Source of the DNA: Bacteroidales bacterium
GTDB taxonomy: Bacteria; Bacteroidota; Bacteroidia; Bacteroidales; UBA932
Direction: 5' to 3'
Assembly: GCA_024402095.1 (NCBI GenBank)
Contig: JAKSJU010000007.1
Coordinates: 1 to 43,152 of the forward strand
Length of the DNA stretch: 43,152 nt
Positions 23,908-33,734 of the stretch are shown one piece after another; positions within the stretch are counted from its first letter, which is position 1; the number at the start of each line of letters is the position of its first letter. The position numbers and the translations under genes were made by a program. The notes beneath the pieces are model-generated. The model made no database searches. It saw only the letters and a list, made by a program, of their open reading frames with translations, and was not told the origin of the DNA.

Positions 23908-24938
23908 AAATTGTAATCGACAAGGCTATCCCGTTCATAGAAGGCGTATTGGAACCGTATGCAGAAGTAGTCTACAAGGACGGCGAGGACATCTGCAGGT
24001 CTGATATCATCAACGCTGATGCGATGATAATAAGGACGAGGACAAAGTGCGACGGAAAGCTACTCAGAGGCACAGCCGTCAAGATGATTGCAACAGCCAC
24101 CATAGGAACTGACCACATCGACCTGGATTATTGCAACAGACACCATATCTTCACCAAGAATGCGGCCGGATGCAACAGCGGAGGTGTCGTCAATTATGTG
24201 TTTTCCGCATTGTACGGCATCGCTTCGAGGAAAAGCATATCCCTCACCGACGCTACGATAGGGATCATCGGCGTCGGGAATGTAGGGCACAAAGTGGAGA
24301 TGGCTGCCAGATCCCTCGGTTTCAAGGTTCTTCTTAACGACCCGCCGAGGGCTGAAATTGAGGGAGGCTCACAGTTCTGCGACCTGGACTACCTTCTCGC
24401 AAATTCGGATATCGTCACACTGCACGTACCTTCGAACAAGCGCACCCACAATCTTGCAGACGAGAAATTCTTCGCCAAGATGAAGGTCGGCGCATTCTTC
24501 ATCAATGCAGCCAGAGGCGATATAGTCAAGGAAAAAGCCCTTCTGAACGCCATACCGAAACTTGGGCCTGTGGTAATAGACACCTGGAAGAACGAGCCGG
24601 ACATCAACAGGGCGCTGATGGACAAGGTCGACATCGCCACGCCGCACATCGCCGGATATTCATATCAGGGCAAGCAGCTGGGGACATCCATGACTGTCAG
24701 GGGCATAGCACGTTTCTTCGGGATCACGGACCTGTATGACTTCTTCCCTGAAGCCACGGACAAGGGGCTGGAAGCCGTCAAACTGGAGTTCAGGGACAAG
24801 TCACAGGGAGAGATAGCCTCGACAATACAGTACAATTATCCTATCTTCACCGACGATTTCATGTTCAGGATGAAGCCGGACAAATTCGAAGAATTGAGAA
24901 AGGAATACAATTACAGAAGAGAATTTTACATAGACTAA
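23904..24938 (+). CDS. pdxB: Erythronate-4-phosphate dehydrogenase
   Basis: PdxB oxidises 4-phosphoerythronate in the DXP-independent pyridoxal phosphate pathway. The product is 344 residues. D-2-hydroxyacid dehydrogenase landmarks are IIRTRTKCDGKLL, TATIGTDHIDLDYC, the Rossmann loop GIIGVGNVGHKVEMAA, the catalytic Arg in FINAARGDIV, and the Glu/His pair in WKNEPDINRALMD and ATPHIAGYSYQGK. The region after residue 280 fits the short PdxB dimerisation domain. The ATCGG-type spacing is tight: it overlaps DUF721 by 4 bp and is 9 bp from the DUF4301 gene. Confidence 0.94.
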   Translation: MKIVIDKAIPFIEGVLEPYAEVVYKDGEDICRSDIINADAMIIRTRTKCDGKLLRGTAVKMIATATIGTDHIDLDYCNRHHIFTKNAAGCNSGGVVNYVFSALYGIASRKSISLTDATIGIIGVGNVGHKVEMAARSLGFKVLLNDPPRAEIEGGSQFCDLDYLLANSDIVTLHVPSNKRTHNLADEKFFAKMKVGAFFINAARGDIVKEKALLNAIPKLGPVVIDTWKNEPDINRALMDKVDIATPHIAGYSYQGKQLGTSMTVRGIARFFGITDLYDFFPEATDKGLEAVKLEFRDKSQGEIASTIQYNYPIFTDDFMFRMKPDKFEELRKEYNYRREFYID

Positions 24939-24947
24939 CCACATACC

Positions 24948-26423
24948 ATGAGCAACATCGATCAACAATTGGAACATTTCCGGAAAGGTTTTCCGTGGAT
25001 GGACATCTACGCCCCGGCCACACCCGGCAAGGGAATAGAGGTAATGGACGACGAACAGATAGATGAGGCGGTAAAATATCTTGAAACCGCACGGATAGAC
25101 GGGAAATGCAAGTTTGTCCCGGCATCGGGTGCCGCTTCCAGAATGTTCAAGGATATATTCGCAGGCATGGAGACCCCGAATGATTCAGTAAGGAAGTTGA
25201 GCGACAACATCACGAAATTCGCATTCTACTCCCCCGAAGCATTCGACGGCAAGACGAACGTCGCATCGGCGCTTCTGACGGAAGACGGTCTGGGATACGG
25301 TTCAAAGCCGAAGGGCGTACTTAAGTTCCACAGATACGGGAACGAGACGCGCACCGCTCTTGCAGAGCATCTGGTGGAAGGTCAGGAATACATGCGCAAT
25401 GAAGACGGATCGGTAAATCTTGTAATCACCATCTCTCCCGAGCACAGGGATCTGTTCGAGAAGGCGCTGAAAGACGTACAGGAGGAATACGAACGCAGGT
25501 ACGGAGTCAGATACAAGGTCGAGTTCACTTACCAGGACAAAGAGACCGATACAGTGGCTGTAACTCCTGACAACAAGCTTTTCCTCAAGGATGACGGAGA
25601 AGTACTCAAAAGGCCGGCAGGTCACGGAGCCTTGATTTACAACCTCAACAATGTAAAGGAGGAACTGGTTTCCATCAAAAACATTGACAATGTATGCGTC
25701 GAGAGGATGCTGCCCGTTACTGCAAGGTACAAAAAGGCCCTGATGGGAAGGGCTCTCCAGCTGCGTGACAGGATTTTCGGATATATCTATGCCCTTGACC
25801 AGATTGCCTCGTCGGAAGTTGTCAATCCGATGTCATCGGTGCTTCAGGCTTACATGGCGGTACAGGAAGATGTTTATGCAACGGACGAGGTGCAGGAACT
25901 GTGCAATGAAATCGAAGCTTTCCTCAGGGACGAACTGTGCATAGTGATGCCCGAATCAAAGGACTGCAAGTCACGCGCGCTCGAACTCAGGGCAAAGCTT
26001 GACAGACCGATAAGGGTGTGCGGAATGGTCAGAAACCTCGGAGAACCGGGAGGCGGTCCGTACATCATAAAGGACAAGGACGGCGGCACTTCGCTTCAGA
26101 TACTCGAAAGCGTTCAGATCAATCCGGACGACAAGAAAGCCATGGAAGCCATGTCAAAGGCGACACATTTCAATCCTGTCGACATAGTCTGCTGCATAAA
26201 GGACCACAATGGAGATAAATTCGACCTGACCAGGTACGTTGACGAAGAAGCGGGATTCATAAGTTCCAAGAGCTATCAGGGACGCGAGTTGAAAGCGCTT
26301 GAACTGCCCGGGCTGTGGAACGGAGCGATGTCCGACTGGAATACCCTGTTTGTGGAAGTTCCGGTAGAGACGTTCAATCCGGTGAAGGTCGTGCTGGATC
26401 TATTGCGTCCCGCTCATCAGTAA
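24948..26423 (+). CDS. DUF4301 protein, nucleotidyltransferase-like motifs
   Basis: The product is 491 residues and matches DUF4301, a Bacteroidota family with no established function. Three segments look like GT-A sugar-nucleotidyltransferases: FVPASGAASRMFKDI (residues 57-70, compare PAAGxGTRM), GYGSKPKGVLKFHRYGNETR (about 117-135, compare PKGLLPF) and KRPAGHGALIYNLNNV (221-236, a substrate loop like GHGAL). The C-terminal half, with ICGMVRNLGEPGGGPYIIK-like spacing near residues 352-374 and ATHFNPVDIVCCIKD, looks like a second domain. This functional reading is inference. No signal peptide is present. The gene lies between pdxB and an M16 peptidase gene. Confidence 0.85.
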   Translation: MSNIDQQLEHFRKGFPWMDIYAPATPGKGIEVMDDEQIDEAVKYLETARIDGKCKFVPASGAASRMFKDIFAGMETPNDSVRKLSDNITKFAFYSPEAFDGKTNVASALLTEDGLGYGSKPKGVLKFHRYGNETRTALAEHLVEGQEYMRNEDGSVNLVITISPEHRDLFEKALKDVQEEYERRYGVRYKVEFTYQDKETDTVAVTPDNKLFLKDDGEVLKRPAGHGALIYNLNNVKEELVSIKNIDNVCVERMLPVTARYKKALMGRALQLRDRIFGYIYALDQIASSEVVNPMSSVLQAYMAVQEDVYATDEVQELCNEIEAFLRDELCIVMPESKDCKSRALELRAKLDRPIRVCGMVRNLGEPGGGPYIIKDKDGGTSLQILESVQINPDDKKAMEAMSKATHFNPVDIVCCIKDHNGDKFDLTRYVDEEAGFISSKSYQGRELKALELPGLWNGAMSDWNTLFVEVPVETFNPVKVVLDLLRPAHQ

Positions 26424-26446
26424 GAAAGACTAATCATTATCATATT

Positions 26447-29356
26447 ATGAAACGTATTACTTTTATCATCGCGATTTCCGCATTGGCTCTAGGCATCAGT
26501 TCCTGCGGAAACAAGTACAGTTACGAGACCGTGGAAGGCGATCCGACCGGGACTCGTATCTACAAGCTTGACAACGGTTTGACTGTCTACACCATTGTCA
26601 ACAAGGACAAACCGCGCATCGACGCGCAGATAGCTGTCAAAGTGGGAAGCAAGAATGATCCCCGTGAAACCACAGGACTCGCCCACTATTTCGAGCACCT
26701 CATGTTCAAGGGAACAGAGCAGTTCGGAACACAGAACTACGAGGCTGAGAAACCTCTGCTCGACCAGATAGAGGCTCTGTTTGAAGTATACCGCAAGACA
26801 GAAGACCCTGCAGAACGCAAGGCCATCTATCATGAGATAGACTCCATCTCCTATGAAGCTTCCAAGCTTTCAATTCCGAACGAATATGACAAGCTTATGG
26901 CTTCCCTTGGTGCAAGCGGCACAAACGCCTATACCAGCTATGACGTCACCTGTTACGTTGAAAACATACCTTCAAACCAGATAGAGCTCTGGGCAAAGAT
27001 TCAGGCCGACCGCTTCGAAAACGTTGTTCTCCGCGGATTCCACACGGAACTCGAGACAATATATGAAGAGTTCAACATGTACAACGCACAGGACCAGACA
27101 AGGCTTATCAACGAGATGTTCTCAGGACTGTTCGAGAACCACCCGTACAATACTGATGTCATCGGTCTTCCTTCACATCTCAAGAACCCTTCTATTACTA
27201 ATGTCAAGAACTATCATGACCAGTGGTATGTTCCGAACAATATGGCCGTTGTCCTTTCCGGAGATTTCAATCCGGATGAAGCCATTAAAATCATAGACAA
27301 GTATTTTGGCGGAATGAAGCCTAACGAGAATCTCAAGAAGATGGAATTCGCCGAAGAAAAGCCTATCACCGAGCCGATAGTCAAGGAAGTGACCGGAAAC
27401 GAGTCACCTTGCGTGCTTCTCGCATGGCGTTTCCCTGGAGCGAATTCCGAGAAGTCCGCTCTCCTCAATGCATTCTCAACAGTGATGCAGAACGGTAAGG
27501 CTGGCCTCATCGACCTTGACATCAATCAGCAGCAGAAGACCCTGGGAATGGATTCAAGCGTAGGGGAACTTGCTGACTACAGCGTATATTTGATTATGGC
27601 CGAGCCTAAGCCGGGACAGACTCTTGAAGAGGCAAAGGCGCTCGCCCTTGCTGAAATCGAGAAAGTCAAGGCCGGAGACTTCGATGAGGAAATGCTCGAA
27701 GCTACAATCAACAACCTCAAGCTCAGTCTCATGAGGCAGATGGAATCAACTGGCAGCATGGCCAGGATGGCAGTGAACAGCTTTATCAACGACGTTCCTT
27801 GGAGCGATGTCGTAAATGAGGTCGGGAAGCTTTCACAGATTACCAAGGAAGACATTGTCAAATTCGCAAACGAGTATTTCACAAACAATTACGTTCAGGT
27901 TAACAAGCTTCAGGGCAAGCCTGACGATTTCGGCAAGATTGACAAGCCGCAGATTACACCGATTTTCACCAACCGCGATACCGCCAGCCAGTTCCTGAAG
28001 GATATCCAGGCAGCCGCAGCAGTTGTGAAACCGATAGAGCCGGTATTCGTCGACTACTCCAGGGATATGTCAAAGCTCACCGCCAAGAACGGCATCGAAG
28101 TGCTTTACAAGAAGAATGTGACCAACGGGATCTTCCAGCTCGAATACATGTTCGAGACAGGAAGCTATGCAGACAAGGTACTTCCTTTCGCATGTGATTA
28201 CACAAATTATCTCGGCACAAGCAAAATGACTCCTGAAGAAGTACAGAAATATCTGTACAGTCTCGCATGCAACGTATCGGTGTCATGCGGAGGAGAACGC
28301 ACCTACGTGTACGCCAACGGACTGGCGGAGAACATGGACAAGGCCATGGAGTTCCTCGAGGAATTCATCTCGGACGCACAGCCTAATCCGGAAGCTCTCC
28401 AGATGCTCAAAGCCAATATCCTCCAGAGCAGAATCAATGCGAAATCCGACCAGAGCGAGAATGCATCAAGGCTTCAGGCTTACTGCCTCTACGGTCCTGA
28501 GAATCCTTACACAAGCGACCTTTCCGCAAAGGAAATAGAAGGACTCACAGATGAGCAGCTCATTGAAAAGATCCACAATCTGTTCGGCAAAGAGCACAGC
28601 GTAATCTACTACGGACCTATGGAAGCAAAAGAATTTGTTGCAAAGGTCAATGATATCCACAACTGTCCCGAGGCTCTCGAGCCGGTAGTCAAGGGTAATC
28701 CATTCCAGTACAAAGTGACTGAAGAGAACACAGTTGTGATAGCTCCTTATGATGCAAACCAGTCGATACTCTACTCCCTTTCTTCAAAGGGCGAGAAGTT
28801 CGATGCTGCCAAAGCACCTATCGTAAGCCTCTACAACGGATATTTCGGAGGAGGAATGAACGGTATCGTATTCCAGGAAATGCGCGAAGCCCGCGGACTT
28901 GCATACAGTGCAGCTGCAAGATTCAATCAGGCATCCGACCTCGACCACACCGAGATCTTCCTTGATTTCATCCAGACTCAGAATGACAAACTCGTCGATG
29001 CACTTACAGCATTCGATGATATAATCAACAACATGCCGGTATCACAGAACGCTTTCGACATTGCCAAAGAAAGCATTATTTCAAATATCCGCACTCAAAG
29101 GACTGTAAAGAGCAGCGTTCTTGATTCGTATATCAACGCAAAGAGGCTCGGACTCGATTATGACATCAACAAGGATGTCTACGAGCAGGTTCAGAACCTC
29201 ACTCTTGAGGACGTGCAGAAATTCCAGCAGGATAACGTGAAGGGACGCAAATATACCATCTGCATCCTTGGCCGCGAATCAGATTTCGACATGGACGGAC
29301 TCGCAAAGTTCGGTGCAATAAAGAAAGTATCAACTGAAGAAATCTTCGGATACTAA
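26447..29356 (+). CDS. M16-family zinc peptidase lipoprotein
   Basis: The product is 969 residues. A lipoprotein signal ends at Cys20 (LGISSC). The inverted zinc motif HxxEH is His80-Tyr-Phe-Glu83-His84 in GLAHYFEHLMFKGTEQFG, and the third ligand is in the ETIYEEFNMYNAQD helix, after an insertion rich in charged residues. The second, non-catalytic half has the expected YNGYFGGGMNGIVFQEMREA and ARGLAYSAAARF. This is the two-half (pitrilysin-like) architecture that degrades peptides in the periplasm. The frame runs upstream to 26315 inside the DUF4301 gene, but the lipobox fixes the start at ATG 26447. A strong terminator follows. Confidence 0.94.
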   Translation: MKRITFIIAISALALGISSCGNKYSYETVEGDPTGTRIYKLDNGLTVYTIVNKDKPRIDAQIAVKVGSKNDPRETTGLAHYFEHLMFKGTEQFGTQNYEAEKPLLDQIEALFEVYRKTEDPAERKAIYHEIDSISYEASKLSIPNEYDKLMASLGASGTNAYTSYDVTCYVENIPSNQIELWAKIQADRFENVVLRGFHTELETIYEEFNMYNAQDQTRLINEMFSGLFENHPYNTDVIGLPSHLKNPSITNVKNYHDQWYVPNNMAVVLSGDFNPDEAIKIIDKYFGGMKPNENLKKMEFAEEKPITEPIVKEVTGNESPCVLLAWRFPGANSEKSALLNAFSTVMQNGKAGLIDLDINQQQKTLGMDSSVGELADYSVYLIMAEPKPGQTLEEAKALALAEIEKVKAGDFDEEMLEATINNLKLSLMRQMESTGSMARMAVNSFINDVPWSDVVNEVGKLSQITKEDIVKFANEYFTNNYVQVNKLQGKPDDFGKIDKPQITPIFTNRDTASQFLKDIQAAAAVVKPIEPVFVDYSRDMSKLTAKNGIEVLYKKNVTNGIFQLEYMFETGSYADKVLPFACDYTNYLGTSKMTPEEVQKYLYSLACNVSVSCGGERTYVYANGLAENMDKAMEFLEEFISDAQPNPEALQMLKANILQSRINAKSDQSENASRLQAYCLYGPENPYTSDLSAKEIEGLTDEQLIEKIHNLFGKEHSVIYYGPMEAKEFVAKVNDIHNCPEALEPVVKGNPFQYKVTEENTVVIAPYDANQSILYSLSSKGEKFDAAKAPIVSLYNGYFGGGMNGIVFQEMREARGLAYSAAARFNQASDLDHTEIFLDFIQTQNDKLVDALTAFDDIINNMPVSQNAFDIAKESIISNIRTQRTVKSSVLDSYINAKRLGLDYDINKDVYEQVQNLTLEDVQKFQQDNVKGRKYTICILGRESDFDMDGLAKFGAIKKVSTEEIFGY

Positions 29357-29380
29357 CATCCGAATACCATAATTTATTAG

Positions 29381-29425
29381 GCACGCAGAAAAGGCAAAAT
29401 ACAATTCTGCGTGCTTTTCTTTTCT
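29381..29425 (+). terminator. Intrinsic terminator after the recF-M16 run
   Basis: GCACGCAGAA (29381-29390) pairs perfectly with TTCTGCGTGC (29405-29414), giving a 10-bp stem with a 14-nt loop, followed by TTTTCTTTTCT. It separates the M16 gene from the V-ATPase operon. Confidence 0.88.
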
Positions 29426-29454
29426 AATTCTGAACAATTTCGGCTTTTATTTCG

Positions 29455-29462
29455 TATATTTA
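29455..29462 (+). promoter_or_regulatory. Possible -7 box for the V-ATPase operon
   Basis: TATATTTA matches TAnnTTTG at all but the last base and ends 34 bp before the first start codon of the operon. No clear -33 element is seen. Confidence 0.4.
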
Positions 29463-29496
29463 GCAAAACTAATTAACCAGTAACACAAATAGCAAT

Positions 29497-30102
29497 ATGT
29501 CAAATAAATTGCAGGAACTAACGGACAAGCTGTACAATGAAGGCCTGTCCAAAGGAAAAGCCGAAGGAGAACAGCTTGTTGCCGAAGCAAAAAAGAAAGC
29601 CGGTGAAATAGTCGACTGTGCCAGAGCTGAAGCGGAAGCCATACTTGCAAATGCTGGCAAGGAAGCTGAAGACCTGAAGGCAAAAGCCGCATCTGACATT
29701 CGCATGGCCTCGACCCAGGCGCTTCAGGCTACCAGGAAAGACATCGAAAACCTGCTTGTCGGAAATCTGTGCGATGCCAAGGTCAAGGAGGCCTGCAAAG
29801 ACCCGGATTTCATCAAAGAAGTCATCAAGTCAGTGTCAGCAGGATTCAGCGCTCAGGAATCAAAGGACCTTGAACTCGTGCTTCCAGAAAATCTGAGAAG
29901 CAATCTTGAGCCATGGGTCAAGTCAGAGCTTTCAAAAGCGCTTGCATCAGGCATAAAGGCTGATTTTTCAAAGAAGATCCAAGGTGGATTCACAATAGGT
30001 CCCGCCGACGGAAGCTACTTTGTAAGTTTCACGGATGAAACATTCAAAGAGCTGATATCCGAATATTTGAGACCTGTCACCAAAAAGCTTCTTTTCGGTT
30101 AA
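29497..30102 (+). CDS. ntpE: V-type ATPase subunit E
   Basis: Subunit E forms the peripheral stalk that holds the catalytic head to the membrane sector. The product is 201 residues: a long charged helix (residues 3-90, with KLQELTDKLYNEGLSKGKAE and AKKKAGEIVDCARAEAEAIL) and a globular C-terminal domain with FTIGPADGSYFVSFTDETFK, a typical ending for the family. It is the first gene of the seven-gene operon and overlaps the next gene by 1 bp (TAATG). The long coiled helix biases composition, so the call also relies on context. Confidence 0.9.
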   Translation: MSNKLQELTDKLYNEGLSKGKAEGEQLVAEAKKKAGEIVDCARAEAEAILANAGKEAEDLKAKAASDIRMASTQALQATRKDIENLLVGNLCDAKVKEACKDPDFIKEVIKSVSAGFSAQESKDLELVLPENLRSNLEPWVKSELSKALASGIKADFSKKIQGGFTIGPADGSYFVSFTDETFKELISEYLRPVTKKLLFG

Positions 30103-30674
30103 TGAACAATTACGAATACATCATTGCTTCTCTTCCCGTTCTGGAAAAGGACGAGAAGGATCTTGATACGGATGCGCTTATCGGGCAGATCAAGGAACTC
30201 TGCAGCGACAAAGATCGCAGGACCGTTGAATTCCTTCTCGACGGATATGACGGTAGCAAGCTCAGCGAATCGTTCTACAGGGAAGCGCTGAAGAGCGGCA
30301 GCCGCTACATCAGGGAATTCTTCACCTTCGACCTTAACGTAAGGAATTCAAAGGTTAAGTATCTCAATGAAGCTTTGGACAGACCTGAAGGCAAGGATGT
30401 CATAGAGATAGAGACAGACGAATTCTCCGAACGCTCAAAAATCGAAGGAATACTTGCGGGAAGCAATCTCCTGGCCAGGGAAAGGGATATTGACGAGCTG
30501 TTCTGGCAGAAGATAGACGAACTGACCGAGATGGAGGTATTCTCTCTCGACAGGATACTGGGCCTTGTCAGCAAGATAAAGATAATCGACAGATGGGTCA
30601 AGCTTGACAGGCAGACCGGAAGGGAACTCTTCAGAAAACTGGTTAAAGAAATAAAAGAAACACACGGAATATGA
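30102..30674 (+). CDS. DUF2764 protein, V-ATPase subunit-C-like
   Basis: The product is 190 residues. It occupies the place of subunit C (the rotor-to-ring connector) in this operon and matches DUF2764, a family found in Bacteroidota V-ATPase operons, by its N-terminus YEYIIASLPVLEKDEKDLD and the C-terminal helical part DELFWQKIDELTEMEVFSLD then VSKIKIIDRWVKLD. From memory, relatives are usually longer (about 270-290 residues), so this version looks compact. It overlaps subunit E by 1 bp and subunit A by 4 bp. The connector role is inferred from position. Confidence 0.82.
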   Translation: MNNYEYIIASLPVLEKDEKDLDTDALIGQIKELCSDKDRRTVEFLLDGYDGSKLSESFYREALKSGSRYIREFFTFDLNVRNSKVKYLNEALDRPEGKDVIEIETDEFSERSKIEGILAGSNLLARERDIDELFWQKIDELTEMEVFSLDRILGLVSKIKIIDRWVKLDRQTGRELFRKLVKEIKETHGI

Positions 30675-32425
30675 AAACAACAGGAAAGGTAACAGGCATC
30701 GTTTCCAACCTTGTAACAGTCCGCACAGACGGACCTGTGGCTGAAAATGAATTGTGTTACATCGATCTGAAAGGCACGAAGCTGCTGGCCGAGGTTATCA
30801 AGGTCACTGCAGACCAGGCGTCCGTTCAGGTATTCGAGAGCACCAGAGGCCTGAAAAACGGAGACAGCGTGGAATTTCTTGGCAAAATGCTTGAGGCCAC
30901 ACTTGGCCCGGGATTGCTGAGCAGCGTTTACGATGGCCTCCAGAATAACCTGACGACCATGTCGGACGTTTTCCTCAAGAGAGGAGAATACACAGACCCC
31001 CTTGATCACGAAGCGAAGTGGGACTTCTCCCCTATCGCTGTAAGCGGGGACAAGGTTGAAGCATCCGACTGGCTGGGAGAAGTGAAGGAAGGATGGCTGA
31101 GCCATAAGATCATGGTCCCTTTCTCATTCAAAGGTGAATATACGGTCAAGGAAATAGCAGCTGCAGGACAGTACACAATTGATGACAAGATAGCGGTTCT
31201 AGTAGATGCCGAAGGCGTGGATCATGCAGTCACAATGACACAGAAGTGGCCTGTAAAGGTAGCCGTCAAAGGATATAAGGAAAAGCCAAGGCCGGAGAAA
31301 ATCATGGAGACTGGCGTAAGGGTCATCGATACTTTCAACCCTATCGCCGAGGGCGGAACCGGTTTCATCCCGGGACCTTTCGGCTGCGGAAAAACAGTCC
31401 TTCAGCACGCGATAGCGAAGCAGGGTGAAGCCGACGTCATCGTGATGGCGGCATGCGGCGAGCGCGCTAACGAGGTTGTGGAAATCTTCACCGAATTCCC
31501 TGAGCTCATTGACCCACACACAGGACGGCACCTGATGGAGAGGACGACCATCATCTGCAACACTTCAAACATGCCGGTTGCCGCCAGGGAGGCTTCCGTA
31601 TATACGGCAATGACCATTTGCGAATACTACAGGGCAATGGGTCTGCGATGCCTGCTGCTGGCCGACTCCACTTCAAGATGGGCGCAGGCGCTCAGGGAGA
31701 TGTCAAACAGAATGGAGGAACTTCCGGGAGCAGATGCATTCCCTGTCGACCTCAGTGCCATTATCAGCAATTTCTATTCACGTGCAGGAATGGTTGTCCT
31801 GAAAAACGGAAAGAAAGGCGCAATCACATTCATCGGGACCGTTTCCCCTGCCGGCGGAAATCTCAAGGAGCCTGTGACCGAGTCCACAAAGAAGGCTGCT
31901 AGATGTTTCTATGCGCTTGAGCAGAGCCGTGCCGACCAGAAGAGATATCCTTCTATCAACCCTATAGATTCATATTCTAAATATCTGGAATATCCGGAGA
32001 TCAAGGAATACCTGGATGAAAAGATTGAAAAGGGATGGGCAGACAAGGTCAACAGCGCGAAGTTCATCGTCCGCAAAGGAAAGGAGATGAATGACCAGAT
32101 CAACATTCTCGGTGATGACGGCGTTCCTATGAGTTATCATGAGGCGTTCTGGAAATCGGAACTGATAGACTTCGCCTTCCTTCAGCAGGACGCTTTTGAC
32201 GCAATCGACGCACTGTGCCCTATCGAAAGGCAGAAATACATGCTTGACCTGATTCTTGATATATGCGGCAGGACCTTCGAGTTTGAAGATTACGAAAAGT
32301 GCCGCGGCTATTTCAAGGAAATGATCAATGTTCTCCGTCAGATGAACTATTCGGAGTTCGGAAGCGAGAATTTCAATTCATACAGAGAGAAAATCCAAAA
32401 ATTACTTGAGCAAAATGGCAAATAA
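30671..32425 (+). CDS. ntpA: V-type ATPase catalytic subunit A
   Basis: This is the catalytic subunit that hydrolyses or makes ATP. The product is 584 residues. The P-loop GPFGCGKT is at residues 235-242, preceded by the A-specific non-homologous insertion (about 115-200, including KWDFSPIAVSG). The Walker-type acidic strand is LRCLLLADSTSRWAQALREM with SNRMEELPGADAFP. The C-terminal helical domain follows IKEYLDEKIEKGW. It overlaps DUF2764 by 4 bp and subunit B by 11 bp. Confidence 0.97.
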   Translation: MKTTGKVTGIVSNLVTVRTDGPVAENELCYIDLKGTKLLAEVIKVTADQASVQVFESTRGLKNGDSVEFLGKMLEATLGPGLLSSVYDGLQNNLTTMSDVFLKRGEYTDPLDHEAKWDFSPIAVSGDKVEASDWLGEVKEGWLSHKIMVPFSFKGEYTVKEIAAAGQYTIDDKIAVLVDAEGVDHAVTMTQKWPVKVAVKGYKEKPRPEKIMETGVRVIDTFNPIAEGGTGFIPGPFGCGKTVLQHAIAKQGEADVIVMAACGERANEVVEIFTEFPELIDPHTGRHLMERTTIICNTSNMPVAAREASVYTAMTICEYYRAMGLRCLLLADSTSRWAQALREMSNRMEELPGADAFPVDLSAIISNFYSRAGMVVLKNGKKGAITFIGTVSPAGGNLKEPVTESTKKAARCFYALEQSRADQKRYPSINPIDSYSKYLEYPEIKEYLDEKIEKGWADKVNSAKFIVRKGKEMNDQINILGDDGVPMSYHEAFWKSELIDFAFLQQDAFDAIDALCPIERQKYMLDLILDICGRTFEFEDYEKCRGYFKEMINVLRQMNYSEFGSENFNSYREKIQKLLEQNGK

Positions 32426-33734
32426 GGCTTTTCAGAAAATTTACACACATCTGCAGGCGATCACCAAGGCAACGGTATCGCTGAAAGCGAGCGGCGTATC
32501 TAATGATGAACTGGCCGTAGTTGCCGGCCGTCTTGCACAGGTGGTCAAGACAAAGGGCGAGCTTGTCACGTTGCAGGTGTTCTCCGGGACAGAAGGTATC
32601 CCTACGGATGCTGAAGTGACGTTCCTCGGCGCCCCTCCAACGCTGAAGGTCAGCGACCAGCTTTCGGGAAGGTTCTTCAATGCCTACGGCAATCCTATTG
32701 ACGGCGGCCCTGAAGTGGACGGAGAAGAGCGCGAAGTGGGCGGTCCGTCTGTGAATCCGTACAAGCGACGTCAGCCGTCGGAGCTCATTCCTACGGGAAT
32801 TGCAGGCATTGACCTGAACAATACGCTGGTATCAGGCCAGAAGATTCCGTTCTTCGCCGACCCGGACCAGCCATACAATCAGGTGATGGCGGACGTGGCC
32901 CTCAGGGCGGATGTGGACAAGATCATACTTGGAGGTATGGGACTCAGCAATGACGACTACCTCTTCTTCAAGCACGAATTCGAATCTGCAGGAGCCCTTG
33001 ACAAGATTGTATGTTTCATCAATACGACAGAAGAGCCTCCGGTTGAGAGACTTCTTATTCCTGACATGACTCTGGCTGCCGCCGAGTATTTTGCCGTGGA
33101 CAAGAACGAAAAAGTGCTGGTTCTGCTTACTGATATGACGTTGTATGCCGATGCACTCAGTATTGTCAGCAACCGTATGGACCAGATTCCTTCAAAGGAT
33201 TCAATGCCGGGGTCCCTGTATTCAGACCTTGCCAAGATATACGAAAAGGCTGTCCAGCTTCCGTCAGGCGGTTCAATAACCATCATAGCCGTCACCACAC
33301 TGAATGACGGTGACATCACCCACGCCATTCCGGACAACACGGGATATATCACTGAAGGCCAGCTCTTCCTCAGGGCTGATTCAGACTCAGGCAAAGTCAT
33401 CGTTGACCCGTTCAGGTCACTGAGCCGACTGAAGCAGCACGTTCAGGGAAAGAAGACAAGGGAAGACCATTCCCAGGTCATGAATGCCGGGGTGCGTCTC
33501 TATGCTGATGCACAGAATGCAAAGACCAAGCTTGAAAACGGATTCGACCTTTCAGACTATGACCTCAGATGCCTTGACTACGCCAAGGAATACGCCACAA
33601 GGCTTCTTAGTATAGACGTCAACATTGATATAGAAACCATGCTGAACACGGCATGGGAGATATTCGGCAAATATTTCTCACCTGCAGAGACAGGAATCAA
33701 GCAGAGTTTGATTGACAAATACTGGAAAGCCTGA
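32415..33734 (+). CDS. ntpB: V-type ATPase subunit B
   Basis: The non-catalytic partner of subunit A in the A3B3 head. The product is 439 residues from ATG 32415; an in-frame TTG at 32406 lies 3 codons earlier but ATG fits the family. Recognised segments are PTLKVSDQLSGRFFNAYGNP, PSVNPYKRRQPSELIPTGI, GQKIPFFADPDQPYN (where a P-loop would be in subunit A) and DMTLYADALSIVSNRMDQIP. The missing P-loop is expected of subunit B. It overlaps subunit A by 11 bp and subunit D by 1 bp. Confidence 0.96.
   Translation: MANKAFQKIYTHLQAITKATVSLKASGVSNDELAVVAGRLAQVVKTKGELVTLQVFSGTEGIPTDAEVTFLGAPPTLKVSDQLSGRFFNAYGNPIDGGPEVDGEEREVGGPSVNPYKRRQPSELIPTGIAGIDLNNTLVSGQKIPFFADPDQPYNQVMADVALRADVDKIILGGMGLSNDDYLFFKHEFESAGALDKIVCFINTTEEPPVERLLIPDMTLAAAEYFAVDKNEKVLVLLTDMTLYADALSIVSNRMDQIPSKDSMPGSLYSDLAKIYEKAVQLPSGGSITIIAVTTLNDGDITHAIPDNTGYITEGQLFLRADSDSGKVIVDPFRSLSRLKQHVQGKKTREDHSQVMNAGVRLYADAQNAKTKLENGFDLSDYDLRCLDYAKEYATRLLSIDVNIDIETMLNTAWEIFGKYFSPAETGIKQSLIDKYWKA

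Noticed and set aside
26315-26446. N-terminal extension of the M16 peptidase frame
   Set aside because: It lies inside the DUF4301 gene, and the lipoprotein signal starts at ATG 26447.
30026-30041. GTTTCACGGATGAAAC in the subunit E gene, close to the parS pattern
   Set aside because: It has two extra bases at the centre compared with the parS core GTTTCACGTGAAAC and lies inside a coding region. No true parS was found.
30305-31105. 266-residue minus-strand open frame across DUF2764 and subunit A
   Set aside because: It spans the junction of two genuine genes and has low-complexity, Ser/Leu-rich composition typical of an antisense shadow.
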